Program-made: the position numbers and the translations under genes
Notes under the pieces: generated by a model
Database searches by the model: none
Told to the model about the DNA's origin: nothing
Seen by the model: the letters and a program-made list of their open reading frames with translations, nothing else
Part shown: positions 9,565 through 23,400 of the stretch, in pieces
How positions within the stretch are numbered: the stretch's first letter is position 1
Layout of the letters: every line of letters starts with the position of its first letter
DNA from: Protonemura montana
Taxonomy: Eukaryota; Arthropoda; Insecta; Plecoptera; Nemouridae
Direction: 5' to 3'
Length of the DNA stretch: 64,000 bases
NCBI GenBank assembly: GCA_947568835.1
Contig: OX387607.1
Span: 15,861,701 to 15,925,700, forward strand

Positions 9565-10824
9565 TTTCAAACACAATTTGATTCCGGTTTCCTTCACTAA
9601 CAACAGCTTAGCAAATAATTCGGTGCTTCAATGATTTTATTACCTTTTGTGATGACTTTCAAAAACACTTCTTGTTCGTATTTCTTATCGAAACTTTACA
9701 ATTTTTTTTTGTATGCTTAGGTAAACAGCAACAATAAGACAGTTAAAATTCTGTTTAAAACAAAATACCTCCGATGATTTCAATTGCTTACATATTTTTT
9801 TCCTAGCTCAAGTACATTTCATATCTTGATTGAATGACGGGGATCTAGCGGCAAGAAATGCAGTGTTGCATAAAAGCCGGAGGCAGTGCACAATGGCACG
9901 AGACCCATGGTGCATGAGAACATCAACATCGCGTTGTGTGCTGAACGATTCAGAGCTGAAAAGTAAAACACAGAGGCACCGGTAGGTGTTTATGGCGACA
10001 AATTGCTTGTCGTTGTCGTACACAAGAAGCCGCCCGGTGTTTATATTTGAGTGTAATTATGTGTTTTAAGCGATGATAAAACTACAAGGGATGGCAAATC
10101 TCGGGTCTAATTACATCCTTATTTTCAAGACGGCTGTCTTACCTGTAACCGCACAAGTTTAGGAGAAATGATTGCAATAAGGTTCCGAAGCTACTATTCA
10201 TTTCACATTGACAAGCTTCGTGCACATTTCCTGGTAAACATAACGCAATAGGAACTAGTTTCTAGTCTTGTTTGAATAAGTGGTCCGGTTTCTTGATTAA
10301 TACAGACATGCATGTCAATATTGATAGCCAATTAATCAACGGAGGTTTTAATTGGAATACTTACGAATTAAACGCTATTTCATTGCATATTATTCAACGA
10401 TTTAAATCAACTTTGCCAAGAATTCGAGCAACAGTTTTGAAGATCGCGTTGCAGTTATTGGCTCGGTGTTTTTTTTTTTTTTTTGTGTAGATCGAATGAA
10501 TGTTTTTTGAAAAGAGATGTCGTCTACCTGACAAGAAAGTCAGGTCACTAATGAGGCGGTAGTGTTTTTTTTTTTGGTGCCTATGGGGGAAATAAACAAC
10601 TATAGTTTAACACAGGAAGTGGCGCATGGGACCACCCACTAAATTGTGTGAACTCTGGGAAGGTTGTTCACGAGAGAGTATAGGTACGATTTTTTTTTTA
10701 TTGAAAATATTCAGTAAAACTATCGTTTTTAAGAAAAATGACGTGTTTTAAAGATTGAAATATCTGGTAGTATTTTTCGTCTTGGCTTTTAAATCTATCT
10801 CGCGGATTTATTTATTGATTTATT
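9565..10824. other. Upstream flank of Kazal gene 1, no gene seen
   Basis: This is AT-rich sequence with poly-T runs near 10470, 10567 and 10690. A minus-strand frame at 9808-10023 follows a strong acceptor-like TTACTTTTCAG but has no recognisable product. The promoter of gene 1 should lie at the left end of this stretch, but no clear TATA box was identified. Confidence 0.4.
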
Positions 10825-11075
10825 GTGTTTAACGATCATGTTTAACGATTGTTTGGACAACGATCATGTATAGCATGTGGTCTGGTTGGTGTTGGTTGAT
10901 GAGTGGGTGATGATGAAGACGATCATGAACCCAGAAAAATTAAAGGGAATGAAGACTAATCCGGTGCCGGCTCTAAGGCGACCACCGGCTTAACGTCCCT
11001 TCCGAAGGACGGTACAACGTAAACGACAAGATTTCCCCACAAATCCATGCTGTCGAGAGATTGATAAGTTAATGG
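10825..11075 (-). mobile_element. 5S-derived SINE, truncated copy 2
   Basis: The minus-strand body shows GGCTTAACGTCCCTTCCGAA and GGTACAACGTAAACGACA. The tail lies to the left (GTTTAACGAT). The 5S head is missing: similarity ends after GAGAGATTGATAAGTTAATG. It is more diverged than the other copies. Confidence 0.7.
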
Positions 11076-11170
11076 TTGTAATATTGAATGACATTTTATT
11101 GGACTGGTTGCTCCATTAGCAACGATTAAAATGAAATAACGTCCATTCCTCGATTGTGACCTAATTAAAG

Positions 11171-11345
11171 TGCAGGTAGCTAGCAACCTTTCTATTAATA
11201 GATATCATAAAATTGTTTGGATATTTGATAGCGTATTCCCGCATGATATCTTTGAAGTAGCTCGGCTGGTAGTCAAGCTACACGGACGTCTCTGCCCGGA
11301 CCACGAGGTCTTGAAGGAAGATCCAGGACGATATTGTGGTCCACG
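11171..11345 (+). CDS. Possible lone exon, unidentified
   Basis: An open plus-strand stretch follows AAAGTGCAG and ends at a donor-like CCAC|GTGAGT. The peptide ends HGRLCPDHEVLKEDPGRYCG, which has the look of a small cysteine-containing secreted domain. Acceptor quality is poor and no partner exon was found. TAGCTCGGCTGGTAG inside it also resembles a tRNA A box, so a worn SINE is an alternative. Confidence 0.18.
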
Positions 11346-12433
11346 TGAGTAACTTTACATTGTAAATAGATCAACCTTTGACCGCGCCTGGATCCGTCAA
11401 CTTGAACTGAGTTTCAAAGTTGATATCGTGGCTCGTTTTAACCCCAAACCTGAACCGAGAATATTTTGCGAAGGTGAACTGCGATCAATATGTCGGCACA
11501 CATTTTGTTTTGCCAAAGTTTCGCGTCAACTTTAGAATGGATCTTAAAACAAGATCAATTCTTCTGTGTTTATATTTCGGATTTCTTCAATTTGCCAGCA
11601 TAATTTTACTTCCATCTCAAAACTTATAAACCTTAGGACATTTTCGCACCAATGTCGAGATGTTTTTGTCTTGAAAACGCACCTGTCTGGGTGGGCTCGT
11701 CTATGTTTTGATTCTTAATATGTTGTAGATTAATGTGTAATTCTAACAAGATTAAGGCCGCTACTCGCATGTTGTTCTTATGCATATTCAGGATGTGAAC
11801 CGAGCTGTAAGAAGCATCTTTTTACCTTCTTCTAATGTAATGGTCACTAATATGCGTTTTTAGTTACACCTGTGTGATCAAATTTGGTTAATCTATGACA
11901 TTAAACGCACCGAATTAGCCAAATAAAAAGCGCTGTCGTGTCGGCATTTTTTCAACGCTGTCATATTTTGAAGGTAAATTATGGGAACGATTTTAAAAGC
12001 TTGCAAATGATTTCTGTTTTTTTTTGTTGGCTGTTAGATGCAGTTTTAAGAGATAACATGAGTGCATTTCTTCTTGTGTGGCTCATTGCAGACAGCTTAG
12101 TATACAAAATATCAGTTTGTAAAATCAGAAAAAATGAGATGATTGCTACTGGGACAGGTGGACTGCTAGACGAAATTAAATCAGTGGTCAGCATTTGAAA
12201 AGATGAGATGGTTTAACGATGATTAAGAAGTCTGTAGCTCGCGCTAAGAAGTGATCTTTGTACCAGTTCAGCTTCTTTACTCGAGGACCGAATACCGAAG
12301 CTCTGGTTGATATAATACCGTGATACCATAGCTCTAATTTTTACAGAGTCTTCGTGAAAAATTACCGACAGAAATGGGGGAAGGTTCATAGGTTTTGTCA
12401 CCGTCTTTTCGAGTGTTAAGAAATTTCACTGTC

Positions 12434-12520
12434 GTTATTTCTCGCAGATTACTCGCATTTGAGTCTGGTTTACACTCAATTAATCTTTATTAATGCGTCA
12501 ACGATCGATGAAACATATAC
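12434..12520 (-). repeat. Family F3 terminal fragment
   Basis: ATTTCTCGCAGATTACTCGC followed by TAATCTTTATTAATGCGTCA matches the inner end of the F3 copies at 14.3 and 28.7 kb. The rest of the element is absent. Confidence 0.6.
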
Positions 12521-12679
12521 ATAGAAACATTACATTACATTGCATATCAAGAATCGGCTAAAAAACGGCTTAAAAATACAAAAAAAAAAAACCAGTCCTA
12601 TAGTTTTAAATGAATTTTCTTAAAAAGAAATGGATCACTGTTCCTCAAATTTTGAGTGAGAAGAAAGAGCTAATTGAAC

Positions 12680-12815
12680 ATTAGGATGAAATCTTATTTT
12701 AATTGCAAACGCTTGCAATGCGCGGGGTATTTTATTATTAACAATACTATCCAACATGATGTCCAAACGGGGACATCAATTTTTGAGACGGTTTTAGTGT
12801 TGTTAATAATAGAAT
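12680..12815. mobile_element. F1 fold-back element with tRNA body deleted
   Basis: A minus-oriented tail (AGGATGAAATC...GCGGGGTATTTTATTATTAA) is joined to a plus-oriented piece starting GTCCAAACGGGGACATCAAT and running TTTTTGAGACGGTTTTAGTG. Only the acceptor-stem halves of the tRNA-like body remain in the middle, so the two tails form an inverted repeat. Confidence 0.6.
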
Positions 12816-14277
12816 TGAACATTAATTGAAATGTTTTTGCATAAATCAGCGCTCAAAAAAGAAGGGAACAGGTTCACGGACCTTGTGATGTAGATGTCCC
12901 AGAAATCGGTCACCGTTTCATAAGAGTGGGGAAAAAAAGCCAAACGAGCACCAAGTGAAAAGTTCATAATCGAACCTTAAATAGCAACAGCAGCGGGAAG
13001 GTAAAAACACAAGGTGAAACGAGCGTGTGAATATAGCACCTTACGCGACCCGTAATAATACACTTGTGTAATTGTGTTTCTATCTCAAGTCTAGACTCTC
13101 TGTGTCTTCTTGCATCTTGGTTCTCTATCAAACCACGTGACTTGCCGCTCAAAGCAAAGAAAGATTACTCTTGGATGTAATTGCTATGTTTGTGTTGGTG
13201 ATGTTCTCCGAAAGATCAGGCCGCAAGATGTCACTGGCGACCGCAAGGTCCGGGCAGGTTTGGTTCAATGTCTCACGATCTGGACCCTTATTAAGATGCC
13301 TGAATTTCAGCTCATTTCGCGGCTCTTTCAAGTCTCAATCATCTTAAGATAGATGAGAGGCTGGCGTTTATTTCTTATCTTATACACATGTGGCTTCATT
13401 AGATTTTTGTATTTAAGATAATAATGTAAAGGAAGCTAGACTGGAATGTAATGTTTCATTTAATAATCAATCTACATTCACTAAACATATTTATTATTTT
13501 TGGTTTTATTTAAGTTTTTTTTTTTTTTTTTTTTATTTTTGTGAAATCAAAGGTTTTGATTTGGCTTCGAAAGACCCTCATAGAAGCTATGATGGTCCCT
13601 GATTTTAGCGAAGGAATTGCTAAAGTTAGGTTAGGTTTATCTGTTGTAAAACCACGAGTATAGCTAGATGTTTTTTTTTTAATTTTTGGATTTGTGTGTT
13701 TATAAATATTTGGCAAATTCTGAAAGATACATTTTCTTGTATAAAGGTTCCAAGAGGATGAATTATTCCAATGGATAATGTAGGTGTCACCCTTGTTTAT
13801 CAAAACAAAGATGAATGACCACATGAACTTTTCTGTGCCCATGTCTTAAATTCGTTACAAACTTCGGTGAAATCCAGACGAACATTCTTTTTAACCCAAG
13901 TTTTCTGCACATTGCACATTGAAAATCAGCGCAGGTTTAGGCGTCCTAATCTCAATCTGTTCGATCGTCAGCATCACACTTACTTGACTTCGGCAGGAAG
14001 AAAAGCCCGAGATTTTGCTCGGCGTTTCTATGGAAATCTTGACGATGGGCAATACTTGAATCTGTGACTCATTCGAAGTACAATTTGCTGTAATTTCACA
14101 GAAGATGTTATTATTATCGACTCGGGCTGCTGCGGAAATCGTTTAGGTATTTTTCACACACCCAAAAAAGGTAAAAAAGTGATTTTAAACTGCATATTTT
14201 ACTTTTATGAACAAGAATTGTAATACCATAAAGCTAATTGTTAAAATGTCCAAAAAATAACGTCGCTTCCAGAATTA

Positions 14278-14535
14278 AAATTTTAATTTCTCGCAGATTA
14301 CTCGCATTTTAGTCTGGTTTACACTTAATTAATCTTTATTAATGCTAACCTCAACGATTGATAAACATGTATCGCGATATTTTGAGTCTTAATTGTAGAG
14401 GTTTGTTAAAAAGGACGGCTGCAAGCGCCATCGGGTGGCACCTACCGTTACCACGTGTTGCCGGCCTCGTTTACTCAGCAGCAAGTGTATTATTAGCGCT
14501 GAGACTCTGACTATACGTATAAACTCAACGCTAGA
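14278..14535 (-). mobile_element. Dispersed element F3, one 60-bp unit
   Basis: On the minus strand the order is: outer flank (GAGTTTATACGTATAGTCAG), one 60-bp unit (CTGAGTAAACGAGGCCGGCA...), then GGACGGCTGCAAGCGCC in reverse sense, AACAAACCTCTACAATTAAG, ATATCGCGATACATG, and the terminus GCGAGTAATCTGCGAGAAAT. It is nearly identical to the plus copy at 28.54-28.80 kb. No protein is encoded; class unknown. Confidence 0.75.
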
Positions 14536-14635
14536 AGTTGAACCTATTGTAAAAATGATAGAAACAAACGCACGACTGGAGTGTTTTTTGGTTTTATTGA
14601 CATTTCCATTAGGGAGCTTAAACCAGCAAGTGGAT

Positions 14636-14730
14636 GATGGAAAGAAAGCTAGACTGGAAAAATGTGGAACCGAACCGCGATACGAACCCGGGACCTACCA
14701 ATTTCCGGTCGGGTGCTCTATGAACGCATG
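14636..14730 (-). mobile_element. tRNA-like SINE fragment
   Basis: On the minus strand AGAGCACCCGACCGGAAATT is followed by GTAGGTCCCGGGTTCGTATC and the tail TTTTTCCAGTCTAGCTTTCT. The 5' A-box part is cut off. It matches the family at 7744. Tail-like pieces also occur near 7670 and 13430. Confidence 0.5.
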
Positions 14731-15204
14731 ATTATTAACTATTTAGAGTCATCGAATACTAACACCCCACTTGAAGTGGACGATGCTTTTATCTTCATTG
14801 TGTTTCATTGTCGAGATGATATCTCTCTCTTTGTCGCATGAAAGCCATGATTTGTTAGCTGGCAGGAGAGAGAAAGACGATATCTCTGGTGTGCTATTAT
14901 TGAATCTCGTGGATCCCACACTCACTGTCTCTTTGACAATGTCATTGTTGCTTGTGCTTCTGTCGAATGTCCCGTGTTCTGCGGTCGCGTGACACTCGCA
15001 CCCCTTGCAATAACCTGCCCCACCCAACCCAACCCCACCCAACCCCTACCATTGCTTGCATCACGAGATTAACTTGCCGGGTTAGCTCGAATGTCATTTA
15101 TATTCAAGTTATGGGATTGCGTTTAATCGTTAGTTCTCAACCTTACTTGGCTTGGATTTCGTGAATCTTTGTGTAAGTGGGTCGCCATTTCTGTATTAAT
15201 TGAT

Positions 15205-15808
15205 TTGACTTGTTTAACGACGCACTGTTTTGACAACGGGTCTTGTGGTACTGATATAATGGCGTCGGTCCATGATGATGAACCTAGCCTAGTCTAGAAG
15301 GGAGGAGGGGAAACCTGGTGCCGGCACGTAGCCTACTCCTGTCGAAGACCAAGGGGACCACCGGCTTAACGTCCCTTCCGAAGGACGGTACAACGCGAAC
15401 AACAGGATTCCTCCACAAATCCATGCTGTCGAGAGGTTGATAAGCAAGGCGAGTGAAGTTGCTGTACTAACTTTCATCCCTCCAACCTCTCTCCGGAACA
15501 GAACTGGTCATGTGTATGATGGTCACCCATCCAATACCTGACCCAGCGCAGTGTTGCTTAATTTTCATCCCTCCAACCTCTCTCCCGAACAGAACTGGTC
15601 ATGTGTATGATGGTCACCCATCCAATACCTGACCCAGCGCAGTGTTGCTTAACTTTCATCCTTCCAACCTCTCTCCCAAACAGAACTGGTCATGTGTATG
15701 ATAGTCACCCATCCAATACCTGACTCAGCGCAGTGTTACTTAACTTTCATCATTCCAACCTCTCTCCCGAACAGAACTGGTCATGTGTATGATGGTCACC
15801 CATCCACT
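15205..15808 (-). mobile_element. 5S-derived SINE with 4 head units, copy 3
   Basis: On the minus strand a tandem head of four 91-bp units (boundaries 15471, 15562, 15653, 15744) carries GTTAAGCAACACTGCGCTGG and GGTATTGGATGGGTGACCAT. The body (TTCGGAAGGGACGTTAAGCC) and a tail containing AGTGCGTCGTTAAAC follow. The outermost unit is cut at about 15805. The short frame over the body is not a gene. Confidence 0.85.
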
Positions 15809-16550
15809 ATCTCGCTGTATCAAGAGGCAAAAAATATTTTTATGGAACATTTATTTTTAGGATTTTCTAAGAAAAAAAATGATGCTCTCATTTCATCCCA
15901 TAACTTAAAAGGTTGGTGGCGAGCTTCTTTAATGACATCGTACTTTAAATTAAGATATCCGCAATTAATACGAGTATAAAGTGAATTATTTTCCTCCAAA
16001 TTACGATTAATTGTAATTGTTCCTGTAAAACATTGCAGCTATAACCCATCGTCTTATTTAATTCCTCATTAAAACCACGGTGTTCTCGTACTAACTCCCG
16101 TGAATTTAGCACAGCCATAAGCTAATTAATTCCTGCAGATGTAATTTTTCACTTTTCACGCCCTATCAAATTATCTGCTAGCGTTAATACACTTTCATCC
16201 CCTTCCAGTTCGCCGTGTCGGCCGCTCCAGGGGTGGGAGGAACCCACGGGAAGCTGGGGGAGGGACTGACTCAGCATAAGAGAGAAGATCACAAATTAAA
16301 TTAACTTCTCGTTTGTATCTTTATGACAATGGATTAAATAGAAAAATGGCCGAGCACTAAAGCTCCGTGGAAAACCATGAAAAGCTAATCGAATTCAACG
16401 CTAATAAAGAAATTGGCTATTTACAATTTCGGGGCTTTGGGCACAGGCCATTAACGGTGATTCATTATAAATGGAGTCGCAAGATTCTGTGCTAACTGTG
16501 GATAAAAGCAACCCACAGCACATTTACAAACATTTCACAACCCCTAGCAA

Positions 16551-16752
16551 TAGCACCTAGTACATTGGACTGCTTGGAAAAACATGGCCTATAAGAATAA
16601 CACAGAGACGTTTTTCAACCGCTAGCACCTAGTACATTGGACTGCTTGGAAAAACATGGCCCATAAGAATAACACAGAGACATTTTTCAACCACTAGCAC
16701 CTAGTACATTGGACTGCTTGGAAAAACATGGGACATAAGAATAACACAAGAG
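16551..16752 (+). repeat. 72-bp tandem array, about 3 units
   Basis: Units at 16551, 16623 and 16695 contain AGCACCTAGTACATTGGACT and GCTTGGAAAAACATGG. The third unit breaks directly into the neighbouring 92-bp array. Confidence 0.9.
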
Positions 16753-17310
16753 ACCAACTATAAGTTGGATCTCTAGCTCACAGAAACATCTGAATTTCAC
16801 TGCATGTGATTGGAAGTCGTCATGGCAACAGTTTCAACAAAATGTTCAACTATAAGTTGGACCTCTAGCTCACAGAAACATCTGAATTTCACTGCATGTG
16901 ATTGGAAGTCGTCATGGCAACAGTTTCAACAAAATGTTCAACTATAAGTTGGATCTCTAGCTCACAGAAACATCTGAATTTCATTGCATGTGATTGGAAG
17001 TCGTCATGGCAACAGTTTCAACAAAATGTTCAACTATAAGTTGGATCTCTAGCTCACAGAAACATCTAAATTTCACTGCATGTGATTGGAAGTCGTCAAG
17101 GCAACAGTTTCAACAAAATGTTCAACTATAAGTTGCATCTCTAGCTCACAAAAACATCTGAATTTTACTACATGTGATTGGAAGTCGTCATGGCAACAGT
17201 TTCAACAAAATGTTCAGCTATAAGTTGGATCTCTAGCTCACAGAAACATCTGAATTTCACTGCATGTGATTGGAAGTCGTCGTTGCAATTTATTTAACAA
17301 ACACTTCAAC
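16753..17310 (+). repeat. 92-bp tandem array, 6 units
   Basis: Units recur at 92-bp steps (16758, 16850, 16942, 17034, 17126, 17218 for the same base). They contain CTATAAGTTGGATCTCTAGC, TCACAGAAACATCTGAATTT and GATTGGAAGTCGTCATGGCA. There are few substitutions; unit 5 is the most diverged. Confidence 0.93.
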
Positions 17311-17321
17311 TAGTACAAGAT

Positions 17322-17440
17322 TTTTAGATGAAATCAGATTTAAATTGCAAACGCTTGCAATATGCGGGGTATTTTATTATTATCAACACTATAACCGTCT
17401 CAAAAATTGATACCTAAACGGGGAAAAACCGGGTTCTAGG
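17322..17440 (-). mobile_element. F1 element, single tail plus stub
   Basis: On the plus strand AGATGAAATCAGATTTAAAT, GCAAACGCTTGCAATATGCG and TTATTATTATCAACACTATA are followed by CCGTCTCAAAAATTGATACC. This is the minus-oriented F1 tail with only the 3' end of the tRNA-like body. The inverted partner is missing. Confidence 0.6.
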
Positions 17441-20400
17441 AAGTCGACATTCCCTTGCATTGAGTCGAGAATGATGGAATTAAACACAAGATATATAAAT
17501 TGCTCTGCATGTGCAACTTTGCTCTGGAACCAAAACAATGTCTATACCTACATCTTTAATCACTGGGCGCTACTGACATGTCTTTGCTGGCATCGGATCT
17601 ATTGGTCCCGTTTAGTTGTCAACACTCATTAGACGTTTCGTTAATCAAGTAATGTCGCCACCGTGTGACTCTTTTATTGGTTCACCTTCACCCCATCGGC
17701 ACATGTGCAGGAAGGGGAAAGTCTGGAGGAGCAAAGTCGAGCAAATAATTGATCAATTCACATTTTCCCTGCAGCGAAATACTGGTACTACCACGGGGTC
17801 ATTTTATTAGAGCAAAAAAACACAGAGAGATTGCTTAGATTTAGTGTATATATGCGTTAGATAATTGAAAGACGGGCATATCGTGTAAATTAGTATTTTT
17901 TTGTTAGTGATATTGTATATTTTCTGGCTAGAAACTTGCAACTTGCCAAAGTCTCGAAGCTGAAATTAAGAGCTATCTTTTTATTAGTTTCAAATATAGA
18001 TGTAATGACATCTCCGAAGATTTAGTTTGCTGTTATAAAACCACTGGGCAAATATTGCAGGTGTGCAGCAACAATTGAAAAGGATAATTATAATCAGTGA
18101 TCGTTGTTTTTACAACTCATGTCTACTTAAACTAGCATTAGCACTAGTTTTGATAAAAACTATTTTAAAAGTGGGTTTTTATCAAAAATAATCCACGATG
18201 ATTCTAATTCATACAAAACAAGTAGGTAAATAGGCAATGATTGGCATCATTTGGTATTCTTTTAGATGAAGAAAGTTTATTGGTTGGTATTTTGATACTT
18301 AATATGAAATCTGAATTGTGTTTGAAGGAAACACCAACTAAATGTAATGATCTTTGACTTGTTTTCATTCAAAGCAATCTCTGGAAATATTGTCAGCGCA
18401 TTAGAGATACGATTGAGAATGAAAATAAACACCAGTTCTTGCCAAATTAAAATTGTTTGGTAATCTGGTAGATGCAGCGACCTCTGATTCAGTCTCAATT
18501 GGGCTTGACCATTTTTAATTGGGCTTACAGAGTGTTTTTGTAGGTTAATAAGAAGCAGGTACATACAGATTCCGGCAATAAATATTCGTTTGATCAGTTG
18601 TTCGGTAGAATTTCTGTCAAATGTCTGTCGTGGACATTGATCGGGATCAAATTAGATAAAAGGGTAGTTAAACTGTACCTTTTTTTACATCGTGTCAAAG
18701 TTCCGAGTGCAATAAAGTGATTTAGTTGAGAAAAACAGGCTGTTTATATTTTGAAATAGATTCAATTTATTAAAAATCGTGACACTAGTTGCTTACGCCA
18801 TCTAGTAGCAACTAAAACAAGCCAGTTTAGTTGTTCATGTTGCTCACAGGCTGCGTTCTAGCGCAACTCGGGAACAAAAACTTCAAACGCGGTCCGTGAT
18901 TCGAAGTTGTTTGACTTTAGTTGACGTTATTTGACGTTATTGACAAATATGAAAGTAGTGAGAAATACGAAAAACATCACCGAGTTTATTTACTTTAGGT
19001 TAAAGTATTACCATTCTACAAGTTTTTGGGTATGTTTCATATTCACTAGTAATTCTTTGGCGGTTTTGCATGTCAGGTTAGAATTGATAATTGTGTTGGA
19101 ACTTGGAATGTTGTCGTATTATTTTCCCTTTCAAATTGAATAAGTAAAATATTAAGAAAATATCTTCTATTGGATGAAGTACGGTTAAACTTGAAAGCGA
19201 ACATTAATAATTTTAAAATCACAAAAGTTTGAAATTGTCCGTTACCCGCCATATATCTAGTTTACCGACATTCGATAAATAGTGAACGCTCCTGCCACCT
19301 AGTAGCCAGAAATAAAGCATAACACGTGACGTAGGTAGCGCTCGCAACGCAATGACAGTTACCCGTAGAGCTGATAGATGGCGTTCTCACCACCTCCGCG
19401 ACGTGAAATAATTTTGTTCTAAATTCAAATTGAATTGAACTGAATTTTTAGACAACTTTAGATTGCTTTGTTTTCATACGCGTTTCCAGATGGTTTATTG
19501 GGTAAGTTTTTGTTATTTTTAGTATGCTTTTAGGATATTTTTATTTATATTTGCAGTAATTTCGTAATTGCAGGGAATCTAGCCTCGATAATTCAAGAAA
19601 ATCTCATTACCTTTATCTGGTAAATCCAATTATTTGATCCGCTATGAGCTCTACAGTTCGTGGTAGACTAAACAGGTACCAGACGAGTCCTGGTAATCTT
19701 CTGGAAGTCTTCTTAGCATCAGAACGATTTAATTAACTCCTGTATCCGCCAAGTGTAGCCGTTGTTCCCGTCGTGCCGAGTTAAATGTCGAGCGGGAAGG
19801 AAGGAGTTTACCGTCTGGCTTTCAGAATGACTGGACAGTAATTCGATCTACATCGAAGCCGACAGACGACCGACGGAACGGCTCTTTTGTTCCTCGCGCG
19901 GCCCGAAAGTAAAACCATAATCACTGAAACCAATCGCACCACTAGCGTTCGGTAGATGCGTATCGTAGACTAACTAATTAAGCTACTAATTAGAAAGGAT
20001 CTTCATTATTGTGGCGATCAAAGTATATTCCGATCAAATGCCGTCTTTTTTTCAGAAATGCTTACCGGACTTTGGTGCCATTCACGGGTTTTTTTCTATC
20101 TTAAAAGAGTCAAAAATAGATCTCTGGCTAAAAGAGCAGTTTAACTACAGGACTTTTATGAATGGTCAGCCATTTGCAAAACAATCATCAGACGTATTTG
20201 AAATGGGTTTTGAATGCTAAGTAAAGAAAAACTAAATTTCCCGACGTTTCGTAACTTGTACCTGTTACTTTATCAAGGGTTTGAGCAGTCCTGACAATTT
20301 TCGTAGACATGAGTCTAAAAACCGTAATAATCATAAGACGTGTTTGTGTGTAATTCAACGTTGCAGGCTTTTTTTTTAGAGATGGCTTTTAGGTCTAGAA

Positions 20401-23400
20401 AAATTAAAAAAAAATACCAAAAACAGTTTTAATATCTGAATTTGTTGAGCAAGTACCGAGATAGCCTGACAGCAAATAGGATCGGTGTACCAACCAGTAA
20501 ACCATGTGTAAGCTTCTCGGTTTGATGGCTTTATGCGATGATACCTTCCTCTGTCACGGGCTGATCACGGCGCAGAGGTAATTGAATCGGAATCACCTAT
20601 TTCCAAGGCTGTCGGCATCGCTTTGTCTAAACTCTCATTATTCTAACCATATAACGTAGCGCATGATCGCCGATCAACACACCAGACTTCTTTGCCGACT
20701 TGGCCGCCGAGGAATCTCTCGAAACAAACGCTTTTTCTTCATAACACGCTGGAATCTTGCACGGGGAGGTTTTCACCTAAATTAGACAATCATCGAGTTT
20801 TTTTTTTTACTTTAAAAAGATAATTTTTAGCAAGCATGAAATAATGGCTGGTATGTTTTGTAATGAATGATTTTTTTGTAAAAACTTGTTACCCGTAGTG
20901 TGGTCACTGGTGCTTTTATACCGTGGATTTGAGATAAATCTGATTTTTGGTCATCAAATGCAGGCTCATTTGACTCTTTTCTAATTGCATCTGCCATTGT
21001 TTTAAAGCCAGTTCGGGGCTGGTAATAATTGCTGATCGTGGGGTCAAATATTTGTAAGTTGAAATAAGATTTTCAAGACGATCTTACCAGACAACAAAGT
21101 CTTGGTTGCTGTCTTATGTCCAAGTTACCTTGTTAAGCTCGAGGACCAATCTTGGGATTGTTTCTGTGATTTCTAGCGACATTTTGGGATTGATTGATTG
21201 AGTTAGAGCTGAAAGATTTTGTTAGTAAATTAAGTCAGCTTACAAAAAGTAACTCAAGCTTAATCTGACCTTGTGAAAAAGCTTACTTGATATAATTTTT
21301 CGAGCCAATTTCTGGAGATAAATTCTGATTGTTAGAATTTGTTATCATGAAATCCGTCTGAATATTTAACATCTCGTTAAGAAATTTCAAATTCAGATTC
21401 CTGTAGCTTGTGCCTAAGTCCAAGTATCTCTTCGCTCAACCCACAACATGACTATTGATCATATGTTTGATAAACACAGTTGTCATAGAACATGGGTTAT
21501 TACAAGATAACGAAATGGTCCCCAGCACAGCATTGTTGTCCTAAAATATCTTCCCATTCTTCGTAGAATAATCCCATTGTTAGGTGAGCTAGTCCATGTT
21601 TACCTGACAGCACCCAACGATTTGCTCAACGATAGGCACCCATTAGTAGCCAAGCAGCTTGAGATAGATGTCCTTTCTCATCAAAATAAATCAACTTAGC
21701 TGTAGTTGAAAGCTAGCAGTGTTTTACAGGTAAAACCCTGCACCTTACCTTCTAAAGGTAAACACACCTAGATTTTATGACCGAAACTACCGCAAGTAAA
21801 ACTTTGTTCGTTTAGCCGTACAATCGTTGAAAAGGAAGAAAATTGCGTGGGAAAATCTAATTCAGAATAATCTCTTCGATTGTTTGGAGTATTTTCTTTG
21901 ATTTTATGATGATTTCAAACGTCTTACGGAAACAGAAAGGGTGTTGCTGGTTCTTTTGAGTGGAGCTTTGTTGTGATTTGAATTACTGTACTTTCCGATA
22001 CTCTTTAGGGCCGCTGCACCCCTGACCAGGAGTGGGTGTACCTCTTGTCAACATTGTTTCGAAGCATGAACCAAGTTGGGTGCCGTTAAATCAAAGAATT
22101 ATCCCAACAAAACGACGCTTTGTTGGCAGCCACATGTTTTCAATTTGTTAAAATGTTTTTGTTTGAAAAATCGTGGGGTTTGTACCGATCTGAAGTAACG
22201 ATCGTTTGTCGGCCGTACACCTGAGATTCAAAGATGAAGACTTTATGAAAATGATTCTCAAGCAAAGGGATTTCCGTTGTCTAAATATTGGATATTTTGG
22301 CAGTGATATCGAGTTGTCTGTGATGGAAAACGCTGAACTATTTTTCAACATTTATGACTTTTTATTTGCCAAACAATGTCACTTGACACCAGAGGTTTAT
22401 TTTTCTTGGTTTTTAAACTTAAATCTGTGACATTTTAGAAGTCACTTACATAATCAACCTGAGCGTACTCATATATAAAAGAAATCGGGATTTTTTAATG
22501 AAATAAACAAGAAAACTGAGCAGCTTTTCCAACTGTGAAAAAATAAATGAGGAAATAACCTAACTCAAGGAAGAAAAACTTATGAGTCGTTCCTGCCAAA
22601 CCCGACTCAAAACATGTCCCACTTTTCCTCATCAATTCCCTTACAAAACGCACATGGCTCTAAAGACAACTGACAGTAATAAAGAAAAGCCGAGCCATGC
22701 ATGTTTTCCTCTCACCTGCCGACATCTTTGTGTACCTTTGCTTCAAGTTAGCACCCAGCAAAGGGTGCCCATCACGGCCTAGACTTCACCTTCGCCACCC
22801 TACCTTCAAGTATTTACACAATGCACGTCAAAACAAAAGACGCTGATTTTTCACTCTGTAAATTCACACATTCGTAAGCACGGCGGCGTCTTTGATCGCG
22901 TTTTCGGTGTTTATTGATTTCAGTTTGACTGCATTTCTGTTTGAGGAGTCTCTAAGATCGCGGCGGTCTGTTTGATATTCTAAACACAAAGCCGCATGAA
23001 AGGGATTTTAATTCGCCAAGTGTTTAGCGGGGGTCGGCCATTTTAACTAGTCATCGAACGTTATACAAGGAAATTCTTGTGTTGCATTGCAATGGTTTGG
23101 CTAATTACTCAAATGAATTAACGCTGGTACAGAGAATAGATTGTGGAGTGTTGAATTATGTCTTAAATGTGTCACATCAAATTGTTACCGTCGTTTCGGT
23201 AAAAAAAAATGCACGTCTTCGTCTCATTCCATCGGCCACTAATTTCCTTTGAAATTATCAACCGCTAGGGAAGCTAAATTCAAAAAGCATCACAATTAAT
23301 TTGAATTCCACGGAAATTGTGCATCGCTGGGCTGCCTATCTACAAAGGGGCGACCGAATTGCACGGTTCGTACCTCGGTTCCGAATGTTTTCAGCCCAGC

